A stretch of 64,000 bases of DNA from an uncultured Flavobacteriales bacterium (GTDB lineage Bacteria > Bacteroidota > Bacteroidia > Flavobacteriales_G > Salibacteraceae): assembly GCA_905181855.1 (NCBI GenBank), contig CAJIZE010000012.1:31743-95742 (forward strand). The letters run 5' to 3'. The translations under genes were made by a program, and so were the position numbers. The notes under the pieces are model-generated. The model worked only from the letters and a program-made list of their open reading frames with translations. It ran no database searches and had not been told where the DNA came from. Positions 35,901 to 44,773 of the stretch are shown here, piece by piece (positions within the stretch are counted from its first letter, which is position 1; every line of letters starts with the position of its first letter).

Positions 35901-38063
35901 TTACTCTTTAACCAATACCATTTCATCAATTAACCTTGTTGCGCCAGCATATTTATCTACTATAAACAAAACGTAATTAACGTCTACCATAATATTTCTG
36001 CATCGATCAGGATCAAACATTATATCGCTCATTGTCCCTTCCCAGCAGCGGTCGAAGTTTAAACCTTTCAAGTTGCCATTTTCATCTAAAACCGGCGACC
36101 CAGAATTACCCCCTGTTGAATGATTTGAAGCAATAAAACACACCGGCATTTTATCACCGTATGCATACTGGCCATAGTCTTTAGCATCATATAAATCAAT
36201 CAGTTTTTGAGGCAAATCATACTCTCTATCCCCAGGTATATATTTTTCAATAACTCCATCTAATGTTGTATAAAAATTATACTCTACCCCATCCTTTGGC
36301 TCGTAACCTTCCACTTGACCATAACCAACTCGAAGTGTGCTGTTTGCATCAGGAAAATATTTTTTATCCTCTTTCAATACGGTCATCAAACCATCAAGAT
36401 ATGTTCTATTTAGTTCGTCAATTTGGTTACTCAATTTAGTGTAATTTATTTTAATTTCTGATTGATAAAAATCCAAAAGTTGATTTACCAAAACAAAAAC
36501 TAGATCTTTTGATATTTTTTTAGCGTTTCCTCTTGATGGATTGTAAAGTATTTCTGAAAGATTCACTCTATCAACAAATACCGAGTTTGAGTAAACTTTA
36601 TTCGTGTATTTGGCATAATCGTTTTTATACTTTTCGCTAATCAATTTTGCATATTCAGGTTTCATTGATGTTTCCATGTTATCAGCATACATCTTCATTA
36701 GTTTTTCAAAAATTTGTTGATCAGTTGCTTTGTCATAATCTTTAAAAAACGAGTTTAAACGAGGCTTTAACATTTCGGCAGCCTTGCGAAGGTCACTTTC
36801 GGTTTTTTCTTTGTCCAATCCAATTTCAACAAACCTTTTATAGGCTAATGCAAACCGCAAAACCTCTGGCCCGTAGTAAAGCATTTCAATAAACATTTCT
36901 CGAGCAAATTGATACTTGTTGTATTCTTCGTACAATTCATCATACTTGCCTAAAACATGACCATATTTTTCAGACCACTCTTTATTGCCTACAAGCTTTT
37001 CACCGAAATTGTTTTCAGCCTCTTTCTTTACATTTATTGCATCTAGTCGTTTTAATCCATTTAACTCTCCAATCCATTTTTTATGTGAATTGCTAATGCT
37101 CGATTGTTTTGCTGCATACTTAATTCTAAGTTCATCGCTGCTAGCCATTGCCTTATTGATGATGGCCAAACTTTCATCTCGCATATTAATTTTTGCAGGA
37201 TTACTTTTTGTCATGATGTATTCAACAGCTTGCGAAGCAAGGTATTCTTGAGTCCTCCCAGGAAATCCGTACATCAATGTAAAATCGCCTTCTTGTATTT
37301 GTTTTAACGACATTTTAAGACTTCTCTTTGGTTTGTAAGGAACGTTAGCCAAAGAGTATTCAGCAGGTTTGTTGTTTTTATCCGCATATATTCTAAATAT
37401 TGAAAAATCGCCTGTATGACGCGGCCACATCCAATTGTCTGAGTCGAAGCCATACTTTCCTATAGACGAAGGTGGAGCTCCCACCAATCTAACGTCTTCA
37501 TACGTTTCGGTGATAAACATATAGTAGTAATTGCCATAATAAAATGGTTTTATAATGTAGTTGTAATGTGATTTTACAACCGCCGAATCGCCAATTTTTT
37601 TCATGTTGTCTTCAACAATTTTTTTTCTTTCTGCTTCGGTCATATTTTCTTTATGACCTTCCAAAATCTGTGAGGTAACATCTTCCATTCTTACGATTAA
37701 AGTTGCTGTTAACCCTTTGTTTGGTAATTCGGAAGCATTTGACATTGACCAAAAACCATCACGCAAGTAATCGTTTTCAACTGAGCTATGCTTTTGAATT
37801 TGACCATATCCACAATGGTGATTGGTAAGCAACAAGCCTTTATCTGAAATAATTTCAGCCGTACAACCTCCTCCAAAATGTACTATCGCATCTTTTAGGC
37901 TTGAGTTGTTCACGCTGTAAATTTCCTCTGCAGTTAATTTAAAACCCAACGACCTCATATCGTTAATGTTAAGTTGCTCTACTAACATCGGCAACCACAT
38001 CCCCTCTTTTGCAGATAATCGAGTAGTTGAAAGAATTAGAATTAAAAATAATAGTTTTCTCAT
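35901..38063 (-). CDS. S46 family dipeptidyl-peptidase, DPP11-like
   Basis: 720 residues, the length of Porphyromonas DPP11. A signal peptide is at 1-18. The chymotrypsin-like fold has the catalytic His in LLLTNHHCGY (about 78-87) and Ser654 in GGNSGSPV. The S1-pocket position right after GLNFD is Arg672. In the S46 family Arg here marks DPP11 (Asp/Glu-specific) and Gly marks DPP7 (hydrophobic-specific). So cleavage of dipeptides after acidic residues in the periplasm is inferred. No T9SS domain is present. It diverges from the two-component genes at 38162. Confidence 0.9.
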   Translation of the reverse strand: MRKLLFLILILSTTRLSAKEGMWLPMLVEQLNINDMRSLGFKLTAEEIYSVNNSSLKDAIVHFGGGCTAEIISDKGLLLTNHHCGYGQIQKHSSVENDYLRDGFWSMSNASELPNKGLTATLIVRMEDVTSQILEGHKENMTEAERKKIVEDNMKKIGDSAVVKSHYNYIIKPFYYGNYYYMFITETYEDVRLVGAPPSSIGKYGFDSDNWMWPRHTGDFSIFRIYADKNNKPAEYSLANVPYKPKRSLKMSLKQIQEGDFTLMYGFPGRTQEYLASQAVEYIMTKSNPAKINMRDESLAIINKAMASSDELRIKYAAKQSSISNSHKKWIGELNGLKRLDAINVKKEAENNFGEKLVGNKEWSEKYGHVLGKYDELYEEYNKYQFAREMFIEMLYYGPEVLRFALAYKRFVEIGLDKEKTESDLRKAAEMLKPRLNSFFKDYDKATDQQIFEKLMKMYADNMETSMKPEYAKLISEKYKNDYAKYTNKVYSNSVFVDRVNLSEILYNPSRGNAKKISKDLVFVLVNQLLDFYQSEIKINYTKLSNQIDELNRTYLDGLMTVLKEDKKYFPDANSTLRVGYGQVEGYEPKDGVEYNFYTTLDGVIEKYIPGDREYDLPQKLIDLYDAKDYGQYAYGDKMPVCFIASNHSTGGNSGSPVLDENGNLKGLNFDRCWEGTMSDIMFDPDRCRNIMVDVNYVLFIVDKYAGATRLIDEMVLVKE

Positions 38064-38161
38064 TTCAAAATTTTGTTGATTCGGCTAATCTAAAACATAA
38101 TGTTAAACTTTTGTTAGCATATTGAACAACGGTGATGCTAAGTTTTTAAATTCGTTTGCTT

Positions 38162-39427
38162 ATGAATAGAAGTACCATCCGATTTGTAATTGGACTTTCA
38201 GTTATGCTGCTTATTGGGTTAGTAAGCACTCAAATATATTGGGTTCGAAATGCTTATCAATTGCAAGAAAGCCAGATTAATTATGATATAACTAAAGCAC
38301 TAAAAAGAGTTGCTCAGCAAATTTTATTAGCTAACAGCGATTCAACTCAACTTTACGATCCTATTGAACAAGTTACTCCTAACCTGTTTAAGGTAAGAAT
38401 CAGAGAAACCATTCAGCCTTATTACTTAGAAACGCTTCTGGCTAACGAGTTCAAAAAAGAGGAAATTAATTTGTTGTTTGAATACCATCTTTACGATTGT
38501 TTTAACGATTCGGTGGTCTTTAAAAAGTTAGTCCAACTTGATCAACAAAACAACAAGTTTGAGAGTAAAACACCCGAAATGAACTGGGACAACGATGCTC
38601 ATTATTTTAGTGTGTTTTTTCCGAATAAAAAATCAAAATTGCTTGAGCAATTCGATTTTTGGATTATTTCATCAGTCATTCTGTTGTTTATCGTTTTGTT
38701 TTTTGGATATACAATATGGATTATTCTAAAACAAAGGCGGCTTTCAGAAGTAAAAACCGACTTTATAAATAACATGACTCATGAGTTAAAAACACCTATT
38801 TCTACAATTTCTTTATCGGCAAAGGTTTTGCTTAAACCAGATATTATTGATAATCCCGAAAGGTTAAAAAACTATGCAAGTATTATTAACTTAGAAAATG
38901 AACGTTTGCATCAGCAAGTTGAAAAGGTGCTTCAAATTGCAACCCTCGAAAAAGAAAAGGTTGATTTAGTAAAAGAGCAAATCAACGTTCACGAATTAAT
39001 AGATCAGGCGGTAAATACTATTCAATTAATAATTAAAGAAAAAGGGGGGGGGGTCACTTCGGACTTAGCAGCCAAAAACGCTACCATTAATGCTGATAGG
39101 GTTCATATAAGTAATGTTTTATCTAACTTATTGGACAATGCAAATAAGTACACGCCTGGCAATCCGTTAATTACTATTTCTACAAAAAACGAAAAGAAAG
39201 GAATACTTATTTCGATAGAGGACAACGGAATTGGCATTCCTAAAAAAGCACTAAAGATCATATTCGATAAGTTTTATAGAGTACCAAAGGGCGATGTTCA
39301 TGATGTTAAGGGTTTTGGCATTGGTTTGCATTATGTAAAGGTGATGATTGATTACCATAAAGGTAAAATTGAGATTAAAAGTGAATTAAACCAAGGAACG
39401 ACAATAAACATATATTTACCTTTTTAA
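38162..39427 (+). CDS. Sensor histidine kinase with a G10 tract in the ATPase-domain region
   Basis: 421 residues from the ATG at 38162 (a TTG six bases earlier is rejected). Two transmembrane helices (about 6-26 and 170-192) flank a periplasmic sensor region with no recognised fold. The H-box has His207 (NNMTHELKTPIS), the N-box is NLLDNANKYTPG, and the G boxes are EDNGIGIP and GFGIGLHYVK. The kinase is intact as sequenced. Codons for Gly295-297 are inside a run of ten Gs (39044-39053), at a site where homologues usually show EKGG. It lies two bases before its response regulator gene, so the two form an operon. Confidence 0.93.
   Translation: MNRSTIRFVIGLSVMLLIGLVSTQIYWVRNAYQLQESQINYDITKALKRVAQQILLANSDSTQLYDPIEQVTPNLFKVRIRETIQPYYLETLLANEFKKEEINLLFEYHLYDCFNDSVVFKKLVQLDQQNNKFESKTPEMNWDNDAHYFSVFFPNKKSKLLEQFDFWIISSVILLFIVLFFGYTIWIILKQRRLSEVKTDFINNMTHELKTPISTISLSAKVLLKPDIIDNPERLKNYASIINLENERLHQQVEKVLQIATLEKEKVDLVKEQINVHELIDQAVNTIQLIIKEKGGGVTSDLAAKNATINADRVHISNVLSNLLDNANKYTPGNPLITISTKNEKKGILISIEDNGIGIPKKALKIIFDKFYRVPKGDVHDVKGFGIGLHYVKVMIDYHKGKIEIKSELNQGTTINIYLPF
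39044..39053 (+). repeat. Homopolymer run of ten G inside the kinase gene
   Basis: Ten consecutive Gs in an AT-rich coding region, the longest G/C run I noticed in the window. Losing or gaining one G shifts the frame and gives a stop within about 5-16 codons, before the ATP-binding G boxes. Such tracts can slip during replication (phase variation) but are also a common sequencing-error site. Confidence 0.9.
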
Positions 39428-39429
39428 AA

Positions 39430-40128
39430 ATGGAGAAAAGCAATATTTTACTGGTTGAAGATGACCCTTCGTTAGGTTTTATAACTAAAGACCAATTAAC
39501 GGAAGCCGGATTTGATGTAAAATGGTGTAAAGACGGTAAAGATGGATTTGAAGTTTTCTATAAAGAGACTTTTGATATTTGTGTGCTTGACGTAATGCTT
39601 CCAAAAAAAGATGGATTCACTTTAGCTAAAGATATTAAGGCAATAAATCCTGATATTCCAATCATTTTTTTAACGGCAAAATCACAAATAGATGACAAAA
39701 TTAAAGGCTTTAAAACGGGAGGAGATGATTACCTCACCAAGCCTTTTGTAATAGAAGAACTAGTAGCACGTATTGATGCAATTTTAAACCGAACACAACA
39801 AAAGCTAGCCTACCCTTCTTCATCAAAACAGAGTTCTTTTACTATAGGACAATACCAATTCAACCATAAAAACTTGGAGTTGATTCACCCATCGAAAACA
39901 AAAACTCTTACAAAAATTGAAGCTGATTTACTTCGCTTACTTTGCATCCATCAAGAACAAGTTTTAGAACGCGACATGGCATTAAATATAATCTGGGGAA
40001 AAGATGATTATTTTAATGGAAGAAGTATGGATGTTTTCATTACAAAGCTTAGAAAATACCTCAAAGAAGATGAGCTTATTTCAATAATCAACGTTCATGG
40101 TGTCGGCTTTAAACTTTCTACCAAGTAA
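39430..40128 (+). CDS. OmpR-family response regulator
   Basis: 232 residues. The receiver domain has the acidic pocket EDD (about 10-12), the phospho-acceptor Asp54 (VLDVMLP) and Lys in LTKPF. The C-terminal winged helix (about 140-230) shows the TLTKIEADLLRLL and MDVFITKLRKYL helices. It is the cognate regulator of the upstream kinase, two bases away. The antiporter gene begins four bases after its stop, so the antiporter is in the same operon and could be a target. Confidence 0.95.
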   Translation: MEKSNILLVEDDPSLGFITKDQLTEAGFDVKWCKDGKDGFEVFYKETFDICVLDVMLPKKDGFTLAKDIKAINPDIPIIFLTAKSQIDDKIKGFKTGGDDYLTKPFVIEELVARIDAILNRTQQKLAYPSSSKQSSFTIGQYQFNHKNLELIHPSKTKTLTKIEADLLRLLCIHQEQVLERDMALNIIWGKDDYFNGRSMDVFITKLRKYLKEDELISIINVHGVGFKLSTK

Positions 40129-40132
40129 GCAA

Positions 40133-42016
40133 ATGAAAATAGTTGCCTTTATCACTTTACTTTTTATTAGCTTATCGTCGTTTGGACAGAATATTTCTGT
40201 TCAGTTCCCGGAGTATCAATTCACTAGTATTAGTAATGAAATAAAGATAAAAACGGAAGACAATTCTGAATTAAAATCAATTAAAGTAAATGGTGTTTAT
40301 TATTCAGTTAATACTATTGATAATGAGTCTATTATCAATTATAATTACGATGCATCTGGAAGTCAGAATCTAGTTTTTAAAATTGGAAAAACTGAAATAA
40401 AAGAAACGGTGAGCGTAATTCCCCTTTGGTTATCGATTTTGCCACCATTGATTGCCATTATCCTTGCCCTTTGGTTAAAAGAAGTTATTATATCCTTGGT
40501 ATTAGGTATTTTTCTAGGGGCTGCAGTTTTGGGCTTATACACTGAAGGCCTTTTCGGCATATTAACGGCCTTTGTACATGTTCTTGACAGCTATATAATT
40601 AACAGCTTAAATGATTGGGGACATTTATCAATCATACTATTCACCTTAATTATTGGGGGCATGGTTGCAGTAATTAGTAAAAATGGTGGAATGCAGGGCG
40701 TGGTAAATATCATCACAAAAAAAGCACACAATGCAAAAAATGGTCAGCTTGCAACATGGTTTTTAGGTCTAACTATTTTCTTCGATGATTATGCAAACAC
40801 CCTAGTGGTAGGAACCACTATGCGTTCCATTACCGACAAATTAAAAATATCACGCGAAAAACTTAGTTACATTGTAGACTCTACCGCTGCGCCTGTTGCA
40901 GCATTAGCCTTTATTACTACTTGGATTGGAGCTGAATTAAGCTATATTGAAAGTGGAATGAAAGACATTCCAGTACTAATGGCAAACGAAACACCTTATG
41001 GGATTTTCATCAGCTCTTTACAATACTCTTTTTACCCATTGTTTACCATAGCCTTTATGTTTTGGCTTATTTGGCAGCAGAAAGACTTTGGTCCAATGCT
41101 TAAGGCAGAAAGAGATGCAAGAAAAGGACTTGCTCCTACCACCGAAGTTAAAAATGCCGACTTGGAAGAATTTAATCCTAAAGAAGGAATATCCTCCAAT
41201 TGGTTGCTTGCTTTTTTACCGGTTTTAACCGTTGTAATTGTAACTGTAATTGGTCTATTCAGTACAGGATTAGAAAGTTATACTTACGACAACTCACATG
41301 GCTTTTTCCGCAATTTATCAGTAATAATTGGGAAAGCAGATTCTTTTACTGCATTGCTTTGGGGCTCGTTTGCTTCCTTGTTTGTAGCTATAATATTGAG
41401 TGTTGCAACAAAAAAACTCAAGCTTTCAGAATCTATTGAGTCTGCCGTTGGAGGCATCAAAACCATGTTGCCTGCTATTATTATTTTAACTCTTGCTTGG
41501 AGTTTAGCCGAAATCACTAATGTGATGCATACTGCAGATTTTTTAACAGGATTAATGAAAGACAATGTTTCGGTTTATCTTATACCCTCAGTTACATTCA
41601 TTTTAGCTGCCTTGGTTTCTTTCTCTACCGGAAGTAGTTGGGGAACAATGGCTATTTTATACCCGTTGCTTTTACCTGCCTGTTGGAAACTTGGTATTGA
41701 AGCTTCATTACCTTACGAGGTTCTATTTGGGCTTTTCGCAAACACAACGGCTTGTGTTTTATCAGGTTCGGTTTTAGGCGACCACTGCTCACCCATTTCT
41801 GATACAACCATTTTAAGTTCTTTAGCAACCGGTTGCAACCACATTACCCATGTTCGAACTCAATTGCCTTATGCCATAGTTACTGGGGGCATTGCTTTGT
41901 TTGCAGGTGTTCTTCCTACATCTTACGGCTTACCGAGTTATGTTGGATTTTTGTTTGGCTTGGTGTTAATTTATTTGACCATAAAATTTGTAGGGAAAAA
42001 AGTTGATTATGCATAA
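40133..42016 (+). CDS. NhaC-type Na+/H+ antiporter with signal peptide and extra periplasmic N-terminal domain
   Basis: 627 residues from the ATG at 40133. An in-frame ATG at 40097 lies inside the regulator gene and is rejected. A signal peptide (1-18, ending LSSFGQ) leads into a strand-rich domain of about 80 residues. About 12 transmembrane helices follow (from about 95), with the family motif FFDDYANTLVVG and the SGSVLGDHCSPISDTT block. Plain NhaC proteins are about 450-520 residues and lack this N-terminal domain. Function inferred: Na+/H+ exchange, pH or Na+ homeostasis. Co-transcribed with the two-component system upstream and a small lipoprotein downstream (8-base overlap). Confidence 0.85.
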   Translation: MKIVAFITLLFISLSSFGQNISVQFPEYQFTSISNEIKIKTEDNSELKSIKVNGVYYSVNTIDNESIINYNYDASGSQNLVFKIGKTEIKETVSVIPLWLSILPPLIAIILALWLKEVIISLVLGIFLGAAVLGLYTEGLFGILTAFVHVLDSYIINSLNDWGHLSIILFTLIIGGMVAVISKNGGMQGVVNIITKKAHNAKNGQLATWFLGLTIFFDDYANTLVVGTTMRSITDKLKISREKLSYIVDSTAAPVAALAFITTWIGAELSYIESGMKDIPVLMANETPYGIFISSLQYSFYPLFTIAFMFWLIWQQKDFGPMLKAERDARKGLAPTTEVKNADLEEFNPKEGISSNWLLAFLPVLTVVIVTVIGLFSTGLESYTYDNSHGFFRNLSVIIGKADSFTALLWGSFASLFVAIILSVATKKLKLSESIESAVGGIKTMLPAIIILTLAWSLAEITNVMHTADFLTGLMKDNVSVYLIPSVTFILAALVSFSTGSSWGTMAILYPLLLPACWKLGIEASLPYEVLFGLFANTTACVLSGSVLGDHCSPISDTTILSSLATGCNHITHVRTQLPYAIVTGGIALFAGVLPTSYGLPSYVGFLFGLVLIYLTIKFVGKKVDYA

Positions 42017-42425
42017 AGTCATTTATTTAATTGTTGCTTGTGGTGTGCTCCTTTCGGGATGCAATAGCCTTGAAAAAGAACTTAAAAAACAACAAGATGA
42101 AGTTATGGTTGTGCATGACGAAGCCATGGCCCAAATGGATGCATTACACAACTTTGAGGTTTCGTACAGAACAAAAGTTGAAGAACTTAAAAAAGACAGC
42201 TTGGTATCTGCTCAAGTTTTTGATTTAAAACAAAACATGGTTTACGACTTGGTAAAGGCTCAAGATGCAATGATGGATTGGATGCATGAATACAACCCAA
42301 GCGAGGCTGCCAAAGAAAACCCTGGAGCTAAAGATTACCTAAAATCTGAAATGCGAAAAATTACAGCGGTACACAAACAAATGTTTGATGCGCTTGAGGC
42401 AGCTAAACAAAATGATGTTCATTAA
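42009..42425 (+). CDS. Small helical lipoprotein of unknown function
   Basis: 138 residues from the ATG at 42009; a TTG six bases earlier is rejected. The lipobox is LLSGC (Cys about 18). The rest is charged amphipathic helix, likely coiled coil (EKELKKQQDEVMVVHDEAMA). No enzyme motif. Related Bacteroidota proteins have been labelled viral A-type inclusion protein, without evidence of function. The start overlaps the antiporter stop by eight bases, so it is translationally coupled. Confidence 0.75.
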   Translation: MHKVIYLIVACGVLLSGCNSLEKELKKQQDEVMVVHDEAMAQMDALHNFEVSYRTKVEELKKDSLVSAQVFDLKQNMVYDLVKAQDAMMDWMHEYNPSEAAKENPGAKDYLKSEMRKITAVHKQMFDALEAAKQNDVH

Positions 42426-42450
42426 GTTTTAGTAACAATTTTTTTAATTC

Positions 42451-42873
42451 ATGGCCAAAATTAAAACAAAACAAACCGACGCAAGTGTTCTTGATTTTAT
42501 CAACTCAGTTGATGATGCTCAAAAAAGAGAAGATTCACTTAAACTACTAGCTATTTTTGAAGAACTCATAGGTGGAAAACCAAAAATGTGGGGACCAGCA
42601 ATTGTTGGTTTTGGTACGTATCATTACAAGTATGAATCGGGGCGTGAGGGCGATTGGTTTCTCGCAGGGTTTTCACCACGCAAGCAAAATATTTCTATTT
42701 ATGTAATGTGTGGCTTGACTAAGTCACAACAACTGCTTGATAAACTTGGTAAGCACAACACAGGTAAAAGCTGTTTGTACATTAAAAGGTTGGCCGATGT
42801 TGATGAATCTGTTTTACGTGAACTCATTTTAAATTCGGTTAAAAAACTAGAAACAGGAAATTTATCGTGCTAA
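42451..42873 (+). CDS. DUF1801 domain-containing protein
   Basis: 140 residues. The DUF1801 pattern is visible: the N-terminal helix with DVLDFINSVDD-like sequence, MWGPAIVGFGTYHYKYESG, GDWFLAGFSPRKQNISIY, and a C-terminal basic helix ending with SVKKLETG. Family members are cytoplasmic and about 120-150 residues; function is not known. It begins 25 bases after the lipoprotein gene. Its 3' end overlaps the GTG start of the next gene by seven bases. Confidence 0.85.
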   Translation: MAKIKTKQTDASVLDFINSVDDAQKREDSLKLLAIFEELIGGKPKMWGPAIVGFGTYHYKYESGREGDWFLAGFSPRKQNISIYVMCGLTKSQQLLDKLGKHNTGKSCLYIKRLADVDESVLRELILNSVKKLETGNLSC

Positions 42874-43922
42874 AACAAATTTGCTTTCTTTCCCTAATCA
42901 CAACATTAATTTTTGGTTGCTCATCCAATCAAAAACCTGAACCAACACCTCCTACTCTACCAAAAAAGGTTACTGTTTTATTAACCCCAAACAGCAGCAT
43001 TAGAGCTATTGAAACCAAAGGAGAAAATGGAGTTTGGTGGGCAGGCTCAAATGGCAATTACGGTTATACAAAAGATGGTGGTAAAACGTGGACGATTGAC
43101 AGCATTGTAATGGACACCATAAAACCTCAATTTAGAGCGCTCGCAATTACCGATTCTGCCGTTTTATTGATGTCAATAGCTTCGCCTGCGTATGTTTTCA
43201 GAACTATTAACAGCGGTGAAACATGGGATACAGTTTACAAAGAAACCCATCCAAAAGCATTTTACAATTGCCTTAAGTTTTACAACAACCAAATTGGAAT
43301 TGCTGTTGGTGATGCCACCGACAGCTGCATGAGTATTATTAGAACTGAAGATGGTGGTAAAACTTGGGTTAAATCACCTTGCACAGATCAATTAAAAGTT
43401 GCCGTAGGCGAAGCCAATTTTGCTGCTAGCAATACCAATATTTCAATTCACAAAAACCATTGCTGGATTGCCACTGGTGGTAAAAAAACTAGAGTTTTTT
43501 ACTCGAATGATTATGGACTTAATTGGAGCAACTACCGTACTCCAATGGTACAAGGCAAAACCATGACAGGTATTTACTCCGTTGATTTTTATGATGCTAA
43601 AAACGGTGTATTAATAGGTGGCGATTGGGAAAACAAAGAGCTTAATGATTCAAACAAAGCCATTACAAAAGATGGAGGCAAAACATGGCAGTTGTTAGCG
43701 AACAAACAACCGCCTGATTATCAAAGTTGTGTTCAGTTTCACCCGAGCAATAAATCAACATTGATTTCATCCGGCTCAATTGGGATGTACTTATCTACTA
43801 ATTCTGGTACAAGCTGGGATACTTTAACTACAAATGGTTTTTACACTACTCGTTTTAATCAATCGGGCAACAAGATTTGGGTTGCAGGCAAAAACGTGGT
43901 TGGGGCAATAAGTTTGGATTAA
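42867..43922 (+). CDS. Lipoprotein with BNR/Ycf48-like beta-propeller
   Basis: 351 residues starting at GTG (42867). No ATG lies near, and the GTG start gives a clean lipoprotein signal with lipobox IFGC (Cys about 18). Repeated blades carry the sialidase/BNR pattern YTKDGGKTWTI, RTINSGETWDT, RTEDGGKTWVK, YSNDYGLNW, ITKDGGKTWQL and STNSGTSWDT. Proteins of this fold include the photosystem assembly factor Ycf48 and many Bacteroidota lipoproteins of unknown role. It is exported and lipid-anchored. The seven-base overlap with the DUF1801 gene means coupled translation. Confidence 0.85.
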   Translation: MLKQICFLSLITTLIFGCSSNQKPEPTPPTLPKKVTVLLTPNSSIRAIETKGENGVWWAGSNGNYGYTKDGGKTWTIDSIVMDTIKPQFRALAITDSAVLLMSIASPAYVFRTINSGETWDTVYKETHPKAFYNCLKFYNNQIGIAVGDATDSCMSIIRTEDGGKTWVKSPCTDQLKVAVGEANFAASNTNISIHKNHCWIATGGKKTRVFYSNDYGLNWSNYRTPMVQGKTMTGIYSVDFYDAKNGVLIGGDWENKELNDSNKAITKDGGKTWQLLANKQPPDYQSCVQFHPSNKSTLISSGSIGMYLSTNSGTSWDTLTTNGFYTTRFNQSGNKIWVAGKNVVGAISLD

Positions 43923-43949
43923 TTAAAGATGTGTTAATTGGTTTGAGAA

Positions 43950-43988
43950 GGTTGTTGGTTTTAGATTCTATCAACCAATCCAACAACC
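43950..43988. terminator. Inverted repeat at the convergent end of the propeller and pnp genes
   Basis: GGTTGTTGG (43950-43958) and CCAACAACC (43980-43988) are a 9-bp perfect stem with a 21-base loop. The right arm covers the last codons of the pnp gene. There is no U-tract, so this may be a bidirectional terminator-like stem or a coincidence of coding sequence. Confidence 0.4.
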
Positions 43989-44773
43989 AATTCAATCAAC
44001 TTAGGCTCAGCTTTGCCGGCAATTTCAATGATTTCTGAAATATCAACAGGTTTTAAATTGTCAGGATCACATTCATCGGTTAAAACGGAAATAGCACAAC
44101 ATTCAATGCCTGCATGATTAGCAACAATAACTTCTGGCACGGTGCTCATACCAACTGCATCGGCACCAATTATACCTAAATATCGATACTCAGCTGCGGT
44201 TTCTAAATTAGGCCCTTGTACGGCTGCATAAATGCCATGATGGAGGTTTATGTTAAAACCAACAGCTAACTCTTTCAACTGATTGTTCATTTTAGCTGAG
44301 TATGGTTCTCCCATATCAGGAAACCTTGGGCCCCATTCCTCGTTGTTTTTACCAATCAAAGGGTTTTCCGCCAACAAGTTAATATGGTCAGTAAGAAGCA
44401 TTAATTCACCTTTTTTAAACGATTTGTTAATTGCTCCACTTGCGTTTGATACAATTAGCTTCTTTACCCCTAATTCCTTCATTACTCTTATAGGAAAAGT
44501 AATTTGTTGCATATCATAACCTTCGTAGTAATGAAACCTGCCTTGCATGGCAAGTATTTTTTTACTTCCTATTGTTCCGAAAATCAATTTGCCTTTATGA
44601 AACTCAACGGTTGAGGTTGTAAAATTTGGGATTTCTTCATAATCAAATGTAATTGGGTCCTTTATCTCTTTAACAAACTGACCTAATCCTGTTCCTAAAA
44701 TAACAGCAAAATCAATATTCTCAAACCCCTCACCTTTCAAGTATTGAGCGGTTTCCTTAACTTTTTTAATCAT
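43961..44773 (-). CDS. Purine-nucleoside phosphorylase, last gene of the arsenosugar operon
   Basis: 270 residues, the normal type I PNP length. The phosphate loop ILGTGLGQF is near residue 25, with MQGRFHYYEGY, VSNASGAINKSF, AVQGPNLETAAE and MSTVPEVIVANHAG. It phosphorolyses purine nucleosides to base plus ribose-1-phosphate. It overlaps the preceding glycosyltransferase gene by eight bases, so it is part of the same transcript. In this setting it could cleave adenine from the 5'-deoxy-arsenoadenosine made by ArsS. Ordinary purine salvage is the alternative. Confidence 0.9.
   Translation of the reverse strand: MIKKVKETAQYLKGEGFENIDFAVILGTGLGQFVKEIKDPITFDYEEIPNFTTSTVEFHKGKLIFGTIGSKKILAMQGRFHYYEGYDMQQITFPIRVMKELGVKKLIVSNASGAINKSFKKGELMLLTDHINLLAENPLIGKNNEEWGPRFPDMGEPYSAKMNNQLKELAVGFNINLHHGIYAAVQGPNLETAAEYRYLGIIGADAVGMSTVPEVIVANHAGIECCAISVLTDECDPDNLKPVDISEIIEIAGKAEPKLIELVVGLVDRI

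Noticed and set aside
39044..39053. G10 tract as proof of phase variation
   Set aside because: A single assembled sequence cannot show variation; kept only as a finding to test, since homopolymer error is possible.
40097..40132. Upstream ATG of the NhaC-type gene
   Set aside because: It lies inside the response regulator gene, and the true signal peptide begins at 40133.
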